From: an uncultured Luminiphilus sp.
GTDB lineage: Bacteria; Pseudomonadota; Gammaproteobacteria; Pseudomonadales; Halieaceae
Direction: 5' to 3'
Length of the DNA: 64,000 nt
Assembly: GCA_943840615.1 (NCBI GenBank)
Contig: CALSVI010000010.1
Coordinates: 1 to 64,000 of the forward strand
Below, one piece after another: positions 1 to 9,385 of this stretch (position 1 is its first letter; every line of letters starts with the position of its first letter). The translations under genes and the position numbers were made by a program. The notes under the pieces were generated by a model. The model made no database searches. It saw only the letters and a program-made list of their open reading frames with translations, and was not told where the DNA came from.

Positions 1-971
1 AGCACCGACTATGCGGGCATTATTAACATTAAGTGGCGCGACGTGCTTCAGATCGATAGCCGTTATGTCTATGAGGTGAGACTGGATGATGGCGAGCGGT
101 TATACGGGCGCTTTATGCCCAACAATGTGCCAAATCAACTCTCTTTTCGTTCGGGCAAAGTGATCAGCAGATTGATATTGACGACATCGTCGAAGTGCGG
201 CCAATCGAGGCAGAGCTGGCCGATAAGCTCGATTTGCAGCTGAGTAGCACGTTCTATGCCGACCCAGACAATCAGACCCTGACGCTAGCCGCGAGGGGGA
301 CGTATGACCAGCGAGGCGGGCGAACCAGCTTTTCGGCGAGGATCGACGACAGCAAGACCAGCAGCACGGACCAGGAAAATACGGTCAAACAGACCAGTAA
401 CGCCTCGACCTTCAAAATTTCCCGGGAATTTTGGCGCGAGCGCGGCACCGCTCAATCCTATCGTGTATTGAATGCTCGCTATGATTCGAATGATGAACTG
501 GGGTTTTCCCATCGCGGTTCCCTTGGCATCGGTCTCGGACGCTACCTCATCAATGAGCTGGGTCACGAGCTGGCTATTTCGGCGGGAATTCAGGGCGTTC
601 AGGAGCGACGAGAGACCTGCGATGACCGAGCTAACGATGGTGACAATATCGGCGGTGCCCAGCCGGCTAGATCCAAGGAATCGCAGCAAACCTGCAACGA
701 CGCTGAACTGTTTCTGAACTTTAATTGGCACCTGTACAGCTTTCAAAAACTCGATATGGACATTTCTCTCAACGGCAATACCTACCCCTCATTGTCGGAC
801 TGGGGACGGGTGCGCGGCGATCTGGATCTATTGATCAGCTGGGAACTGTTTGACAGTTTTTACTGGACTGTCAGCGCGAGAACGGAAATTGATAACGCGG
901 CAGGCAGGGATGACACGTCGCTGTCCAACAGTGACTTCAACCTTACGACCGGCGTGACATGGAAGTATTGA
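1..971 (+). CDS. DUF481-like outer-membrane beta-barrel protein, 5' partial, with an apparent frameshift
   Basis: The gene enters from outside the window in frame 1 and ends in frame 3 at 971. The first part has a small beta domain (WRDVLQIDS..., then LDDGERLYGRF). After a break near 157-163 the reading continues with DIDDIVEVRPIE and then a long alternation of short amphipathic strands ending in ...TGVTWKY, as in a membrane barrel. This is the layout of DUF481 (YdiY-like) proteins: a short N-terminal SH3-like region and a C-terminal barrel of unknown function. Frame 1 to frame 3 fits one missing base near GGCAAAG. A GTG at 195 could be taken for a start, but it lies inside the conserved region. 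It is convergent with the mscS gene. Confidence 0.6.
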
Positions 972-1051
972 AATGATTCTTGCAACGCTCGAGTAGTGCG
1001 CTCCCTCGAGGCCAGGCTGAAAAGCGGCTGTAACGCGCCGTAGATTTGCAG

Positions 1052-2734
1052 CTAGCCGGCTTCGCCGGATCCCTGCCCCGCAGGCAGGTGCACGTCTCGC
1101 TGCGGGAAAGGAATAGTAATGCCCTCGGCATCAAAGCGCTGCTTGACCGCCTTATTGAGCGCCCAAAGCGTTTCCCAGAATTCGTCTGTCTTGACGTAGG
1201 CTCGTACCAGAAAGTCAATCGAGGAGTCACTGAACTGCTTCACCCGGACAATGGGCTCAGGTGTGGTCAGGAAGCGTTCGTCTGACGCAATCAAATCTTC
1301 GAGCACCCGCTGCACGTGGTCTAGATCCTCACTGTAGCTCACGTTGTAGATAACATCGGTGCGGCGCGTTTGCTGCCCGGTGAAGTTAAGGATCACGCCT
1401 CCCCAGATTTTGCTGTTGGGGATAATCAGTAGCCGGTTATCAATAGTGACGATCGTGGTATTGACCAGATTCATATTGCGGACCGTACCCTCCACATCCG
1501 CTGCGGAGATGAAGTCACCCGTATCAAAGGGCCGATAGGCCAGAATCATGGCCCCGGAGGCAAAATTACTCAGCGTATCCTGAAGGGCGAAACCCACAAT
1601 AAAACCCACGACGCCCAAGCCTGCAATCATGGGGGCTACTGACACGCCCACCTGTGCCAGTGCCACCAGAATACCAATCAGAAAAACCACCGTCCCGGCC
1701 ATGGAGATCAGCACTTCTTTCAAGAGCTGCGAAATCGATTGGTCAGAATGTTTCAGAGCCCGTTCTGTGAGCCGCCGTGCCACCCGCGCCACCCACCGCG
1801 CGACGATCAGTATGATGACAAAGAGAAAGATAGAGAGCGTTGTCGACAAACCGCGGCTGGCAAGCCAATTCTTGAATTTGGTGGTCGCCTCGGCCCACAG
1901 CAAAGTCGCCACATCGGTATCAACGAGCCCGAGTGCCAAGCTGCCCCGTTCCTCGATCAGCGTTCGCCGCATTTCAACCGTATCGCCACCCAATAGATCC
2001 AGTTGTGAGACCACGCCTCTCAGCCGCAGTACTGCAAGCTGCAGTCGCTCCGACTCAAAGCGAGCCGCCTGTATGAGATCGGCATCCGTCCCGTCCGCGG
2101 CTTGGCGCTTCGCCAACATCTGCAACCCATGATTATGAAGGTGGATCAGGCCCATCATTTCTTCGCCATACAGGCTCAGGATGCCAATCACCGCGTCGCG
2201 CAAGCTTGCATCATCAATTGCCAGGGCTCTTAACAACAAAGCCTGCTCGGTGAAGAGCTCAAGATATCGAAGCCGTTGTCCATCGATCAGCTCCGTAAAA
2301 GACTCCTCCGCCAGCAGGGCAGGCCCGGAAAGTTCTGATTGGCGCGTTAAGGCTTCGTTGAGACGCAATGTGAGACTGGTAAAGCGCTCAGTCAGGGTTT
2401 GCTCGATCAGACTGCCGCGGCTGAGCATGAGTTGCATCAACGTATCGCGCTCTGGCGCACCCTCGGGCAAGGCAAGAACACGATCGGCCAGCGCCTGCAC
2501 GCTCCTGAGCACATGAATAGTTTTTTCGTCACGCCGAATCTCCAGCGTGCGACGGCGCTCGAACGAGTCGGGCATGGGAGACTGTTCGAAGATACGGAGG
2601 GAGGCCACTTCTTCAGAGACCCTTTCGGACAGCTCCGCGACGGTCATCTCGCTCCGATCAGGGATCGACTCGATTTGCACATCCTGTGCCTGCGCCGGCG
2701 CCAGCATTAGCAACCCCGCTAATAGCGGATGCAC
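1052..2734 (-). CDS. MscS-family mechanosensitive ion channel
   Basis: About 560 residues. A short signal-like N-terminus (HPLLAGLLMLAPAQAQ) is followed by about 250 helical, probably periplasmic residues. Next come transmembrane segments (LSIFLFVIILIVARWVARVARR; MAGTVVFLIGILVALAQVG), the pore-lining TM3 (MIAGLGVVGFIVGFALQDTLSNFASG, about residue 360) and the cytoplasmic beta and alpha/beta domains. The Gly/Ala-rich TM3 and the LQDTLSN step are diagnostic of the MscS fold. These channels open under membrane tension and release solutes during hypo-osmotic shock. The GTG start at 2734 is the only usual start codon between the in-frame aroG stop and the signal sequence, and it has no good Shine-Dalgarno. 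It follows aroG by 45 bp on the same strand. Confidence 0.88.
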   Translation of the reverse strand: MHPLLAGLLMLAPAQAQDVQIESIPDRSEMTVAELSERVSEEVASLRIFEQSPMPDSFERRRTLEIRRDEKTIHVLRSVQALADRVLALPEGAPERDTLMQLMLSRGSLIEQTLTERFTSLTLRLNEALTRQSELSGPALLAEESFTELIDGQRLRYLELFTEQALLLRALAIDDASLRDAVIGILSLYGEEMMGLIHLHNHGLQMLAKRQAADGTDADLIQAARFESERLQLAVLRLRGVVSQLDLLGGDTVEMRRTLIEERGSLALGLVDTDVATLLWAEATTKFKNWLASRGLSTTLSIFLFVIILIVARWVARVARRLTERALKHSDQSISQLLKEVLISMAGTVVFLIGILVALAQVGVSVAPMIAGLGVVGFIVGFALQDTLSNFASGAMILAYRPFDTGDFISAADVEGTVRNMNLVNTTIVTIDNRLLIIPNSKIWGGVILNFTGQQTRRTDVIYNVSYSEDLDHVQRVLEDLIASDERFLTTPEPIVRVKQFSDSSIDFLVRAYVKTDEFWETLWALNKAVKQRFDAEGITIPFPQRDVHLPAGQGSGEAG

Positions 2735-2779
2735 ACCGCACAGTAGGCCCGTAAGCTTACGAACACAGTGTTCACTGCC

Positions 2780-3839
2780 TTACACCGAGTCACGCCGTGA
2801 CTGAACGGCTTTGGCAAGGGTCTGTAGGGTGGTCACCGTTTGCGCCCAATCCATGCAAGGATCGGTAATGCTCTGCCCGTAAACCAGCTTATCTTTGCTC
2901 TACCACATCCTGACGACCCGCTTCGATAAAACTCTCGAGCATCAGACCCACGATACGACGATCCCCTCTCTCTACCTGAGTGGCGATATCCTCAACGACC
3001 GAAACCTGCCGCTCGGGCTGCTTGCGGGAGTTGGCGTGACTGGCATCGATCATCAGGTTCTCGGGCAGTTTGGCTTTGCCCAGCATTGCACAGGCATCGT
3101 CTACTGAAAACATATCGTAATTCGGTTGCGGCCCACCTCTAAGGATCAGGTGGCAATAAGGATTGCCGGCCGTTTCGAAAATGGCCGACTGCCCACCTTT
3201 AGTCACGGACAAGAAGTGGTGGGAATGTTGCGCGGCACCAATGGCATCGACCGCAATCTGGATATTCCCGCCGGTGCCGTTCTTAAAACCGACCGGGCAA
3301 GACAGGCCGCTCGCTAACTCACGGTGACTCTGACTTTCAGTTGTCCGCGCGCCAATAGCGCCCCAGCTGATGAGGTCGGCAATGTACTGGGGGGAGATCA
3401 AATCAAGGTATTCCGTCGCCGTGGGCAGACCCACTGCATTAATATCCAGCAATAGCTGCCTAGCGCGGCGCAGGCCCTCGTTAACGTCAAAAGAATTGTC
3501 CAGGTGGGGGTCGTTAATGAGACCCTTCCAACCCACGGTGGTGCGTGGCTTTTCGAAATAAACGCGCATCACCACGAGGATATCGTCCGCGACCTCGTCG
3601 GCCAGCGTCTTCAGTCGCGCCGCGTAATCCAACGCGGCCTCGGGATCATGGATCGAGCAGGGCCCTACGACGACCACAAGACGATCATCTGATCGTTCGA
3701 GGATCGACTGAATCGCCGTTCGGGATGAAGCCACGTGCTCAGCCAGCGACCCTTCGCCCGGCATCTCCGCGATCAGTGCTTCAGGGACCAATAGCTCGCG
3801 CAGGTTGCGAATGCGAAGGTCGTCAGTATTGGTGGACAT
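2780..3839 (-). CDS. aroG: 3-deoxy-7-phosphoheptulonate synthase (class I DAHP synthase), frameshift near the 3' end
   Basis: DAHP synthase condenses phosphoenolpyruvate with erythrose 4-phosphate, the first step of the shikimate pathway. Family motifs are clear: GPCSIHD (about 59), KPRTTVGWKG (about 97), GARTTESQSHRE (about 162) and IDASHANS (about 265). The uninterrupted frame stops early after ...RQDVVEQR at about 2889. Skipping one base near 2897 restores a typical C-terminus containing YGQSITDPCMDW and ending at the TAA at 2780-2782. The span is 1060 nt, one more than a multiple of three, which gives about 352 residues and matches the family length. The sensitivity class (Phe, Tyr or Trp) cannot be decided from what I can see. 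Confidence 0.9.
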
Positions 3840-3897
3840 GTTGCGTTTCCCGTCAAGCTACTTTTCGTCAGCGGCGAAGGATACCACTGACATCGAG

Positions 3898-4431
3898 TCA
3901 GTCAGCGGCCAAGTATTCACCATCTGCGAGCAGCTCATCAACGAGCCTTCCGACCGCGTTTGGGGTGACGAGGTGCGCCGCATACCAGGTATGCAGGCAA
4001 CGAATCCGGTCGGGCTCCGCAATACCTCCGATCCCTCGCTCGTCCAGCGCGGCCTGCATGCCTCGCGCCTGAAGCACCTGCCGCTCCTCTGAAGAAAGGA
4101 AGCCTGCCCGCTCCTTTCGATGCCGGGCGTGATCTTCGAGCATCGCACTTCGCAGCACCCCAGAGGTATCAACACGCCGCTGCAGCTCGGCAATTGCGCC
4201 TGCTGCCTCAAGCCGATCAATGCGCAGGCAAATATCTGAGCCCACCAGCCAGTAAAGCGTCGGGAACGGTTTGCCGTCGACGATAGAAGCGACCCGAATG
4301 ACCAACGGTTCGCCCTCTCCATCGAAGACAGGTATCGCGCGCAATCCCCTGGGATCTCGTCCCAATAGTGTTGCCACGCGGCGCCGTTGGGCCTCGGAGG
4401 GTAGCGATAGCTCGGGGGCAGAGTTCATCAT
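3898..4431 (-). CDS. DUF501 domain protein
   Basis: About 177 residues, soluble, with no signal peptide. The central block (RVASIVDGKPFPTLYWLVG) and the C-terminal ...GIGGIAEPDRIRCLHTWYAAHL are the recognisable parts of DUF501. The family's function is unknown; in actinobacteria it sits near eno and ppx genes. A Met-Met start lies at 4431. It is upstream of aroG on the same strand with a 58-bp gap, so they may be co-transcribed. It is divergent from the cobalamin riboswitch and btuB. Confidence 0.7.
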   Translation of the reverse strand: MMNSAPELSLPSEAQRRRVATLLGRDPRGLRAIPVFDGEGEPLVIRVASIVDGKPFPTLYWLVGSDICLRIDRLEAAGAIAELQRRVDTSGVLRSAMLEDHARHRKERAGFLSSEERQVLQARGMQAALDERGIGGIAEPDRIRCLHTWYAAHLVTPNAVGRLVDELLADGEYLAAD

Positions 4432-4484
4432 GCAATCTTAACATCGGCCACAATTGACCCGGGTATCGCGGAAGAGTACTGTGC

Positions 4485-4615
4485 CCGCCATCAGGTGCCT
4501 GCCGATCTATTGATCTGGGTAGGTTAAAAGGGAAGTCCGGTGAGAAATCTTCAAGTCCGGCGCTGCCCCCGCAACGGTCATCACACTGGTGAGAGCCCGA
4601 TACCTGCCTGATACA
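4485..4615 (+). promoter_or_regulatory. Cobalamin (B12) riboswitch upstream of btuB
   Basis: The leader has the hallmarks of the cobalamin riboswitch in order: CAGGTGCC near the 5' side, GGTTAAAAGGGAAG (4522-4535), a CCGGTGAGAAATC segment, GCTGCCCCCGCAACGG (4562-4577) and the B12-box-like GAGAGCCCGATACCTGCC (4591-4608). Binding of adenosylcobalamin in this RNA class normally lowers expression of the downstream uptake genes. The roughly 140 bp between the aptamer and the btuB start is the likely expression platform and contains the palindrome GGATGCATCC (4648-4657). There is no clear T-tract terminator, so control may act on translation initiation. Confidence 0.9.
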
Positions 4616-4760
4616 ACCTCATCATGTGGAGCGGAGGGCTTCTGCAGGATGCATCCGATACGCCCGGTCGTCATGCCGCGCCGTGTTTAGCATCCCCAGC
4701 CCTGCCACCGCTTGATGGCAACTCAGAGCATAACGCTGACAGGCAAAAGGGATGGCACCG

Positions 4761-6719
4761 ATGTACTCATACCGTAACCGTAGGCTCGGGACTGGCCCGT
4801 TTAGGCTTCAGACCGCCACCTTCTCAAGCAGAGACAACAGCGCTGACCCGGCGCCCCGTGCCTGGGCTACTGCGCTCTCGATCATGACAGGCTTTGCGCT
4901 GCCGGTCGTTGGGGCGACCGCCGCTTCCGCAGAGGAAGCGCCGGCTGAGAGTGCTGTAGAAGAAGTGATCGTATCGTCGCGCACACCTGATCTAATCGAC
5001 CAAATTGGCGTCTCCGTCAGCGTACTGGACAGCGAAGACATGCGCTCGCTCGGCTACGCGGATCTGGGTTCATTGTTAGACACGCAACCCGGTGTGACCG
5101 TGACCATGGATGGCGGTTACGGCAAGGCAGCTGCGGTAAGGATTCGCGGCGAGGAAGGTTACCGCACCCGTATCGTGCTTGACGGCATCAACATCGCTGA
5201 TCCTTCTTCCCCCCAGATCAGTCCCCGCATTGAGCATCTTATGAGTAGCGGACTGTCTCGGGTAGAGATTCTGCGCGGCCCTCAAGGGCTGCTGTGGGGC
5301 GCGGACGCCGGTGGCGTGATTCTGATGTCCACCACTGATGACAACGCCGAGACGGGGCTCGAGGGCTTTTTCGAGGCGGGCGGTGACGATTTTTATCAGG
5401 CCGCCGTGAATGGCGTGGTGAGCGGCGATCGCGTGACCGGGTCTATCTCTATTGCGCAACTGGAGACGGATGGCATCAATGCCAGAGACATCGATAGCGT
5501 GAATCCGGATCGCGATGGGTATGAAAATACGACTGCGCACGGAGCCCTCTCGATGGCGCTCAATGACGCTTTGTCGCTGCATGTCGCCGCAACTGACCTA
5601 TCCGGCGACAACGAATACGACGGGTGCTACGACGTCGCAACCTTCGCCCTCATCCACGATTGTGAAGACGAATATGAACAGCAGGCCTGGCGCGCGGCGG
5701 CTCGATATACGTCTGATCAGCACTCTGTCGAGCTCAGTTTTGCTTCGAGCGAGACGGAGCGCGCCTTTTTCTCGGCGAAGCAACTTTCCTACGAAACCAG
5801 CGGCGAGACCGACACCCTCTCTTTGGTGGGCTCCTGGCAAGCCACCGACAACACCCGATTGACCTATGGCGTGGATCAGGAGGAGCAATCGCTGTCTGAC
5901 GCCAGCACCAATTGGTCAAGAGATAACACGGGAATCTACCTCGAAGCCCAGCAACGCTTTGGTCAGGGCGTCATGACGGTGGGCTGGCGGCACGATGACA
6001 ACGATGATTTTGGAGAGTTTGAGAGCTGGCGAGTCAGTGGGCGATACGCGTTCACGGGCGCTGCTGAAGGGTGGGCATTGCGCGGCGCAATGGGCACCGG
6101 TTTTAGGGCCCCCAGCCTCTACGAAATCGCTTACAACAATGGTCCGTTTGCCTATGCCCCAGCCGCTGGAACGCCGCTGCTCGAGGAGCAGTCGGAAGGT
6201 TGGGAAGTCGGCATACTGGGCAACGTCGCGCAATTGGCGCTCGAGCTCGTTTGGTTTGACCAGCAGATCGACAATGAAATCATATACGATCTCGCCACCT
6301 ACAGCGGTTATCTGCAGACCAGCGGCACGAGTACTTCAGAAGGTGTGGAACTGGTCGCGAGTCTGCCGCTCTCTCAACACTGGCTGATAGAGGGAAACTT
6401 CACCTGGATGGACGCCGCCCAGCAAAATGGGAATGATCGACCTTACCGACCGGAACAAACCGGCCGGCTGAGCATTGTATGGGAACACAGCGCTTGGTCG
6501 GCAAGGCTCACCGCACGACATACCGGTGAGGCGACCGACCCCTTCATGACCTCCATTGACGACACCCTGACGGTAGACCTAACCGCCAGGTGGGCGGCGA
6601 CTCCTCGCTGGTCTCTGGAGGCAAGAGTGCTTAACCTGACTGACCAATCGGATCAACAACTGCCCGGCTACCGCATGCCCGGCATAACCGCCTACGCGGG
6701 CATTCGCGTGAACCTCTAG
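4761..6719 (+). CDS. btuB: TonB-dependent vitamin B12 receptor, BtuB-like
   Basis: Outer-membrane receptor of about 650 residues. A long N-terminal leader ends in a hydrophobic stretch and TAASAEE. A TonB box (VEEVIVSS) follows, then the plug domain (DLGSLLDTQPGVTV, IRGEEGYRTRIVLDGI, RVEILRGPQGLLWGADAGGVI) and a 22-strand-type barrel with TGFRAPSLYE and the C-terminal aromatic strand ending VNL. A B12 riboswitch in front and cobO behind make cobalamin the expected substrate. The ATG at 4761 is preferred because AGGGA lies about 8 bases upstream; an in-frame ATG at 4752 is the alternative. The gap to cobO is 9 bp. Confidence 0.9.
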   Translation: MYSYRNRRLGTGPFRLQTATFSSRDNSADPAPRAWATALSIMTGFALPVVGATAASAEEAPAESAVEEVIVSSRTPDLIDQIGVSVSVLDSEDMRSLGYADLGSLLDTQPGVTVTMDGGYGKAAAVRIRGEEGYRTRIVLDGINIADPSSPQISPRIEHLMSSGLSRVEILRGPQGLLWGADAGGVILMSTTDDNAETGLEGFFEAGGDDFYQAAVNGVVSGDRVTGSISIAQLETDGINARDIDSVNPDRDGYENTTAHGALSMALNDALSLHVAATDLSGDNEYDGCYDVATFALIHDCEDEYEQQAWRAAARYTSDQHSVELSFASSETERAFFSAKQLSYETSGETDTLSLVGSWQATDNTRLTYGVDQEEQSLSDASTNWSRDNTGIYLEAQQRFGQGVMTVGWRHDDNDDFGEFESWRVSGRYAFTGAAEGWALRGAMGTGFRAPSLYEIAYNNGPFAYAPAAGTPLLEEQSEGWEVGILGNVAQLALELVWFDQQIDNEIIYDLATYSGYLQTSGTSTSEGVELVASLPLSQHWLIEGNFTWMDAAQQNGNDRPYRPEQTGRLSIVWEHSAWSARLTARHTGEATDPFMTSIDDTLTVDLTARWAATPRWSLEARVLNLTDQSDQQLPGYRMPGITAYAGIRVNL

Positions 6720-6728
6720 GACGCAACC

Positions 6729-7328
6729 ATGGATCGCACCACCAAACACAATAAGGCCATGGCCAAGCAAAAAGCTGCCGTGGATGACGGTATTGCCAAA
6801 GCCGATGTCGAGCGGGGTGTCAGCGTCTTACTCACCGGCGATGGCAAGGGCAAGACCAGCTCGGCCTTCGGCATGGTCATGCGCGCGCTGGGATATGGCC
6901 AATCAGTGGGCATCGTCCAGTTCATCAAAGGCGTCCAGTCCTCAGGCGAGGAAGTCTTTGTGAGGGAGCAGTTGCCCGGGGTGACGCTTTACCAAATGGG
7001 GACGGGTTTCACCTGGGACACTCAAGATAGAGAGGGTGATATCGCCGCGGCACAGCGCACATGGGAACAAGCCTTAGCGATGCTGCAAGATGCTGGTTAT
7101 GACCTGGTGGTGCTTGACGAACTCACTTACATGCTGGCCTTCGATTACTTGCCGGAGAGCGAGGTGATCGCCGCGCTCACCGGTCGACCCGAATCGCAAA
7201 GCGTGGTCGTGACCGGGCGTGGTGGTGGTCAGGCATTGCGGGAAGCGATGGATACCGTCTCTGAAGTAAAGGAAGTGAAACACGCCTATCGCGCCGGCGT
7301 TCGCGCCAGACAGGGCGTAGACTACTAA
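6729..7328 (+). CDS. cobO: Cob(I)yrinic acid a,c-diamide adenosyltransferase
   Basis: A 199-residue soluble enzyme of the CobA/CobO/BtuR type that transfers the 5'-deoxyadenosyl group of ATP to reduced corrinoid, making adenosylcobalamin. The P-loop is at about 36-44 (TGDGKGKTS). Later family blocks are VGIVQFIKG, the WE motif in QRTWEQAL, LVVLDELTYML and VVTGRGG, ending with the usual ...KEVKHAYRAGVRARQGVDY. Its place 9 bp after btuB and under the riboswitch suggests salvage of imported corrinoid rather than de novo synthesis; no other cob genes are in the window. Confidence 0.94.
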   Translation: MDRTTKHNKAMAKQKAAVDDGIAKADVERGVSVLLTGDGKGKTSSAFGMVMRALGYGQSVGIVQFIKGVQSSGEEVFVREQLPGVTLYQMGTGFTWDTQDREGDIAAAQRTWEQALAMLQDAGYDLVVLDELTYMLAFDYLPESEVIAALTGRPESQSVVVTGRGGGQALREAMDTVSEVKEVKHAYRAGVRARQGVDY

Positions 7329-7330
7329 AT

Positions 7331-7960
7331 ATGGCTCCGCACCCTGCGATCCGCCCGGGCGCGTTTGTCCGCTACAAATTTCTCAACTCGCTGTTTCTGG
7401 GCCTGTCGGTGGGCGCCGTATTCACTCTGTACACACCGTTATCACCCGCTATCTTCTCTGCGGGAGGGATCGGGCTGGCGCTGGGCACTTTGATGGTCGC
7501 TACCCAGTATCGTCGGATTCTTGCACCGGGCTGGTTTTTTCGCCTGTCGCTGCTGGTCGAGCTGGTTACCCTCAGCGGGGTCGCAGCAGTGCTCATTCTG
7601 CCGCTTGAGCTGCCGCTAGCACTGTTCGTTTATATCGGCTACCAGCTGACTTTCTCTCTGGGTAATTATCTCGTGCGCTGTGAAACCCTGCTGATGGTCT
7701 CTATCGAGCAACTGCGCAAGCTGGATATGGCCAAGCAGGCGGGTTATCTACTGGGCATGGCAGGCGCTTGGGGGCTCTATACGGGCCTGGAACAGTTTGC
7801 CGGCGTCGATGGACGCGCCGAACAGGTGATTTCCCTGCATTGGGTGCTCGTGATGATCGAGACGATGGTACTAGTGTCTCTCTGGTACGCCTTCAACCGC
7901 GATCAGCTTGACACCGATCATCCGCTTCTCGACGAAGAGCGTCTGCTGACCCGAAACTAG
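7331..7960 (+). CDS. Polytopic membrane protein of unknown function in the B12 operon
   Basis: About 209 residues with roughly six hydrophobic segments (about 17-33, 36-54, 68-86, 88-108, 131-148, 163-184), a short basic N-terminus and an acidic cytoplasmic-looking tail (DTDHPLLDEERLLTRN). I recognise no transporter signature. The gene begins 2 bp after the cobO stop, so it should share the riboswitch-controlled transcript. A role in corrinoid uptake or modification is only a guess from context. Its TAG stop overlaps the stop of the convergent aldolase gene through the shared CTAG at 7957-7960. Confidence 0.65.
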   Translation: MAPHPAIRPGAFVRYKFLNSLFLGLSVGAVFTLYTPLSPAIFSAGGIGLALGTLMVATQYRRILAPGWFFRLSLLVELVTLSGVAAVLILPLELPLALFVYIGYQLTFSLGNYLVRCETLLMVSIEQLRKLDMAKQAGYLLGMAGAWGLYTGLEQFAGVDGRAEQVISLHWVLVMIETMVLVSLWYAFNRDQLDTDHPLLDEERLLTRN

Positions 7961-8745
7961 TCGAGAAGATCGGGCTGCTCCGCCAAGATCACGTCAAAGA
8001 GCGGTTGCGCACTGAACCAACCCGCCAGCGTACTGCCCACCTGCCCCGCGGTATGCAACGCCATATCGTGGGGTATAGGGCTCGTTGTCCCCGCCGCTTC
8101 TGCCATGAGCTGTGCCTGACAGCTTCGTTCAAAGGTCACATACCACCACAGCGCCTCGTCTACTGACTCCCCCACCGTGAGATGGCCATGATTCTTGAGC
8201 ACAATGGCTTTTTTGTCGCCCAACGCAGCGGCCAGACGCTCACCTTCACTCATCGAGACCACGACGCCCGTATAGTCATCGAGCAGCGCAAGATCGTCAT
8301 AAAAAGCACAGGCATCCTGTGTGATGGGGTCGAGCAGTCGCCCGAGAGCCGACCAGGTTTTGCCATAGATGGAGTGCGCGTGAGCGGCGGCCGTTACCTC
8401 CGGGCGGGTCTGGTGAATATGGCTGTGGATGGTAAATGCGGCGCCATTCAGGAGACCTTCACCTTCAACGATATCGCCCGCGTGACTCACTCGTATCAGA
8501 TCAGAGACTCGTATCAGTTTGAATGAACGCCCCATAGGGTTGACCCAAAACGTCTCGCTGTCGAGGGGGTCGCGGACGGTAATGTGCCCCGCCACCCCCT
8601 CGTCAAATCCAAACTTACCGAATATTCTCAGCGCGGCAGCGAGCCGTTGCTTGCGATGCAACTGCTCGGCCACCGGATCTAAACCTTCCCCCGGCATCGC
8701 TGCCAGGTCAGCGTTCATCACCAACTGGTTGACCTTCTCATTCAT
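7957..8745 (-). CDS. Class II aldolase/adducin family protein
   Basis: About 262 residues. The family fold is shown by AALRIFGKFGFDEGVAGHITVRDP (about 39-62), WVNPMGRSFKLIRVSDLIRV and the metal-binding histidines in HSHIHQTRPEV and AAAHAHSIYG, with a further His in LKNHGHLTVG. Members bind a divalent metal and act as sugar-phosphate aldolases, decarboxylases or dehydratases; the substrate cannot be assigned here. The start overlaps the stop of the upstream HxlR regulator by ATGA at 8742-8745, so the two are translationally coupled. Confidence 0.85.
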   Translation of the reverse strand: MNEKVNQLVMNADLAAMPGEGLDPVAEQLHRKQRLAAALRIFGKFGFDEGVAGHITVRDPLDSETFWVNPMGRSFKLIRVSDLIRVSHAGDIVEGEGLLNGAAFTIHSHIHQTRPEVTAAAHAHSIYGKTWSALGRLLDPITQDACAFYDDLALLDDYTGVVVSMSEGERLAAALGDKKAIVLKNHGHLTVGESVDEALWWYVTFERSCQAQLMAEAAGTTSPIPHDMALHTAGQVGSTLAGWFSAQPLFDVILAEQPDLLD

Positions 8746-9299
8746 GCTTCGTCACTCCTGTTCTCACGCCAATAGCGCGCTGCGTCACGCGCTAATTCGC
8801 CGTCTGAGGGCACCTCTTCGCCCCGCGATGCCAGATGCGTGATATAGGTGCTCAAGACTTCCCCCGCCTGCGCGGAGACCTCCTCGGGGCGCAGTGGGTC
8901 GCCGCACTCGTCGCAACACAATATCGCTCGGGTTTGCTTTCCACAGAGGCTGTGGCGGTAATATTGAGGTGGGCCATTTCCGTCGTCGAGCCAGTCATCA
9001 CCCCACTGGCTCAGCGTCATGAGCACCGGATAGAGCGCGAGGCCCTTGCGGGTCAGCCGGTACTCATAGCGGGTCGGTCGCTCCATATAGGCGACGCGTG
9101 TCAGGACGCCCTCGCCGACCAGCTTCCGCAGACGTTCGGACAGCCGATGTCGCGTGACCCCGAGACTGCGTTGGAAATCGTCAAAGCGCCGTGTACCGCG
9201 AAACGCATCGCGGATAATCAGCAAGGTCCAGCGCTCACCGAGCACCGCCAGTGCGCGGGCTACGGAACAGGCCTGTTGGTCGATTTCTTCCCACTTCAT
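8742..9299 (-). CDS. HxlR-type winged-helix transcriptional regulator
   Basis: About 185 residues. The N-terminal HxlR winged helix is clear: CSVARALAVLGERWTLLIIRDAF, then RRFDDFQRSLGVTRHRLSERLRKLVGEGVLTRVAYMERPTRYEYRLTRKG. A C-terminal extension carries two CxxC/CxxxC-like pairs (LCGKQ..LCCDECG), suggestive of a metal or redox site. The start at 9299 (MKWEEIDQQACS) is chosen because it fits the usual HxlR N-terminus; a longer form from 9335 is possible. It is coupled by overlap to the class II aldolase and probably regulates this pair. Confidence 0.87.
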   Translation of the reverse strand: MKWEEIDQQACSVARALAVLGERWTLLIIRDAFRGTRRFDDFQRSLGVTRHRLSERLRKLVGEGVLTRVAYMERPTRYEYRLTRKGLALYPVLMTLSQWGDDWLDDGNGPPQYYRHSLCGKQTRAILCCDECGDPLRPEEVSAQAGEVLSTYITHLASRGEEVPSDGELARDAARYWRENRSDEA

Positions 9300-9335
9300 G
9301 CTCAAGAGAGTGCAGGCGCCGCGCGCCAAACGCAA

Positions 9336-9359
9336 GCGCGGGCACCAAAGTGCCCGCGC
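9336..9359 (-). terminator. Hairpin terminator candidate after isocitrate lyase
   Basis: A perfect 10-bp inverted repeat GCGCGGGCAC / GTGCCCGCGC with a 4-nt loop. It lies 26 bp past the aceA stop on its strand and before the HxlR gene. The 3' flank on the minus strand is TTGCGTTTGG, only moderately T-rich, so termination may be imperfect. Confidence 0.6.
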
Positions 9360-9385
9360 GAATTCAATCCCTTGCGAGGACTCGA

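Noticed and set aside
988-1010. Two CTCGAG copies between the first gene and mscS
   Set aside because: Each copy is self-palindromic and only six bases long; the stem is too short and has no T-run.
4624-4887. Short open frame after the riboswitch aptamer
   Set aside because: It overlaps the expression platform and the btuB leader in another frame, and has no family similarity I can see.
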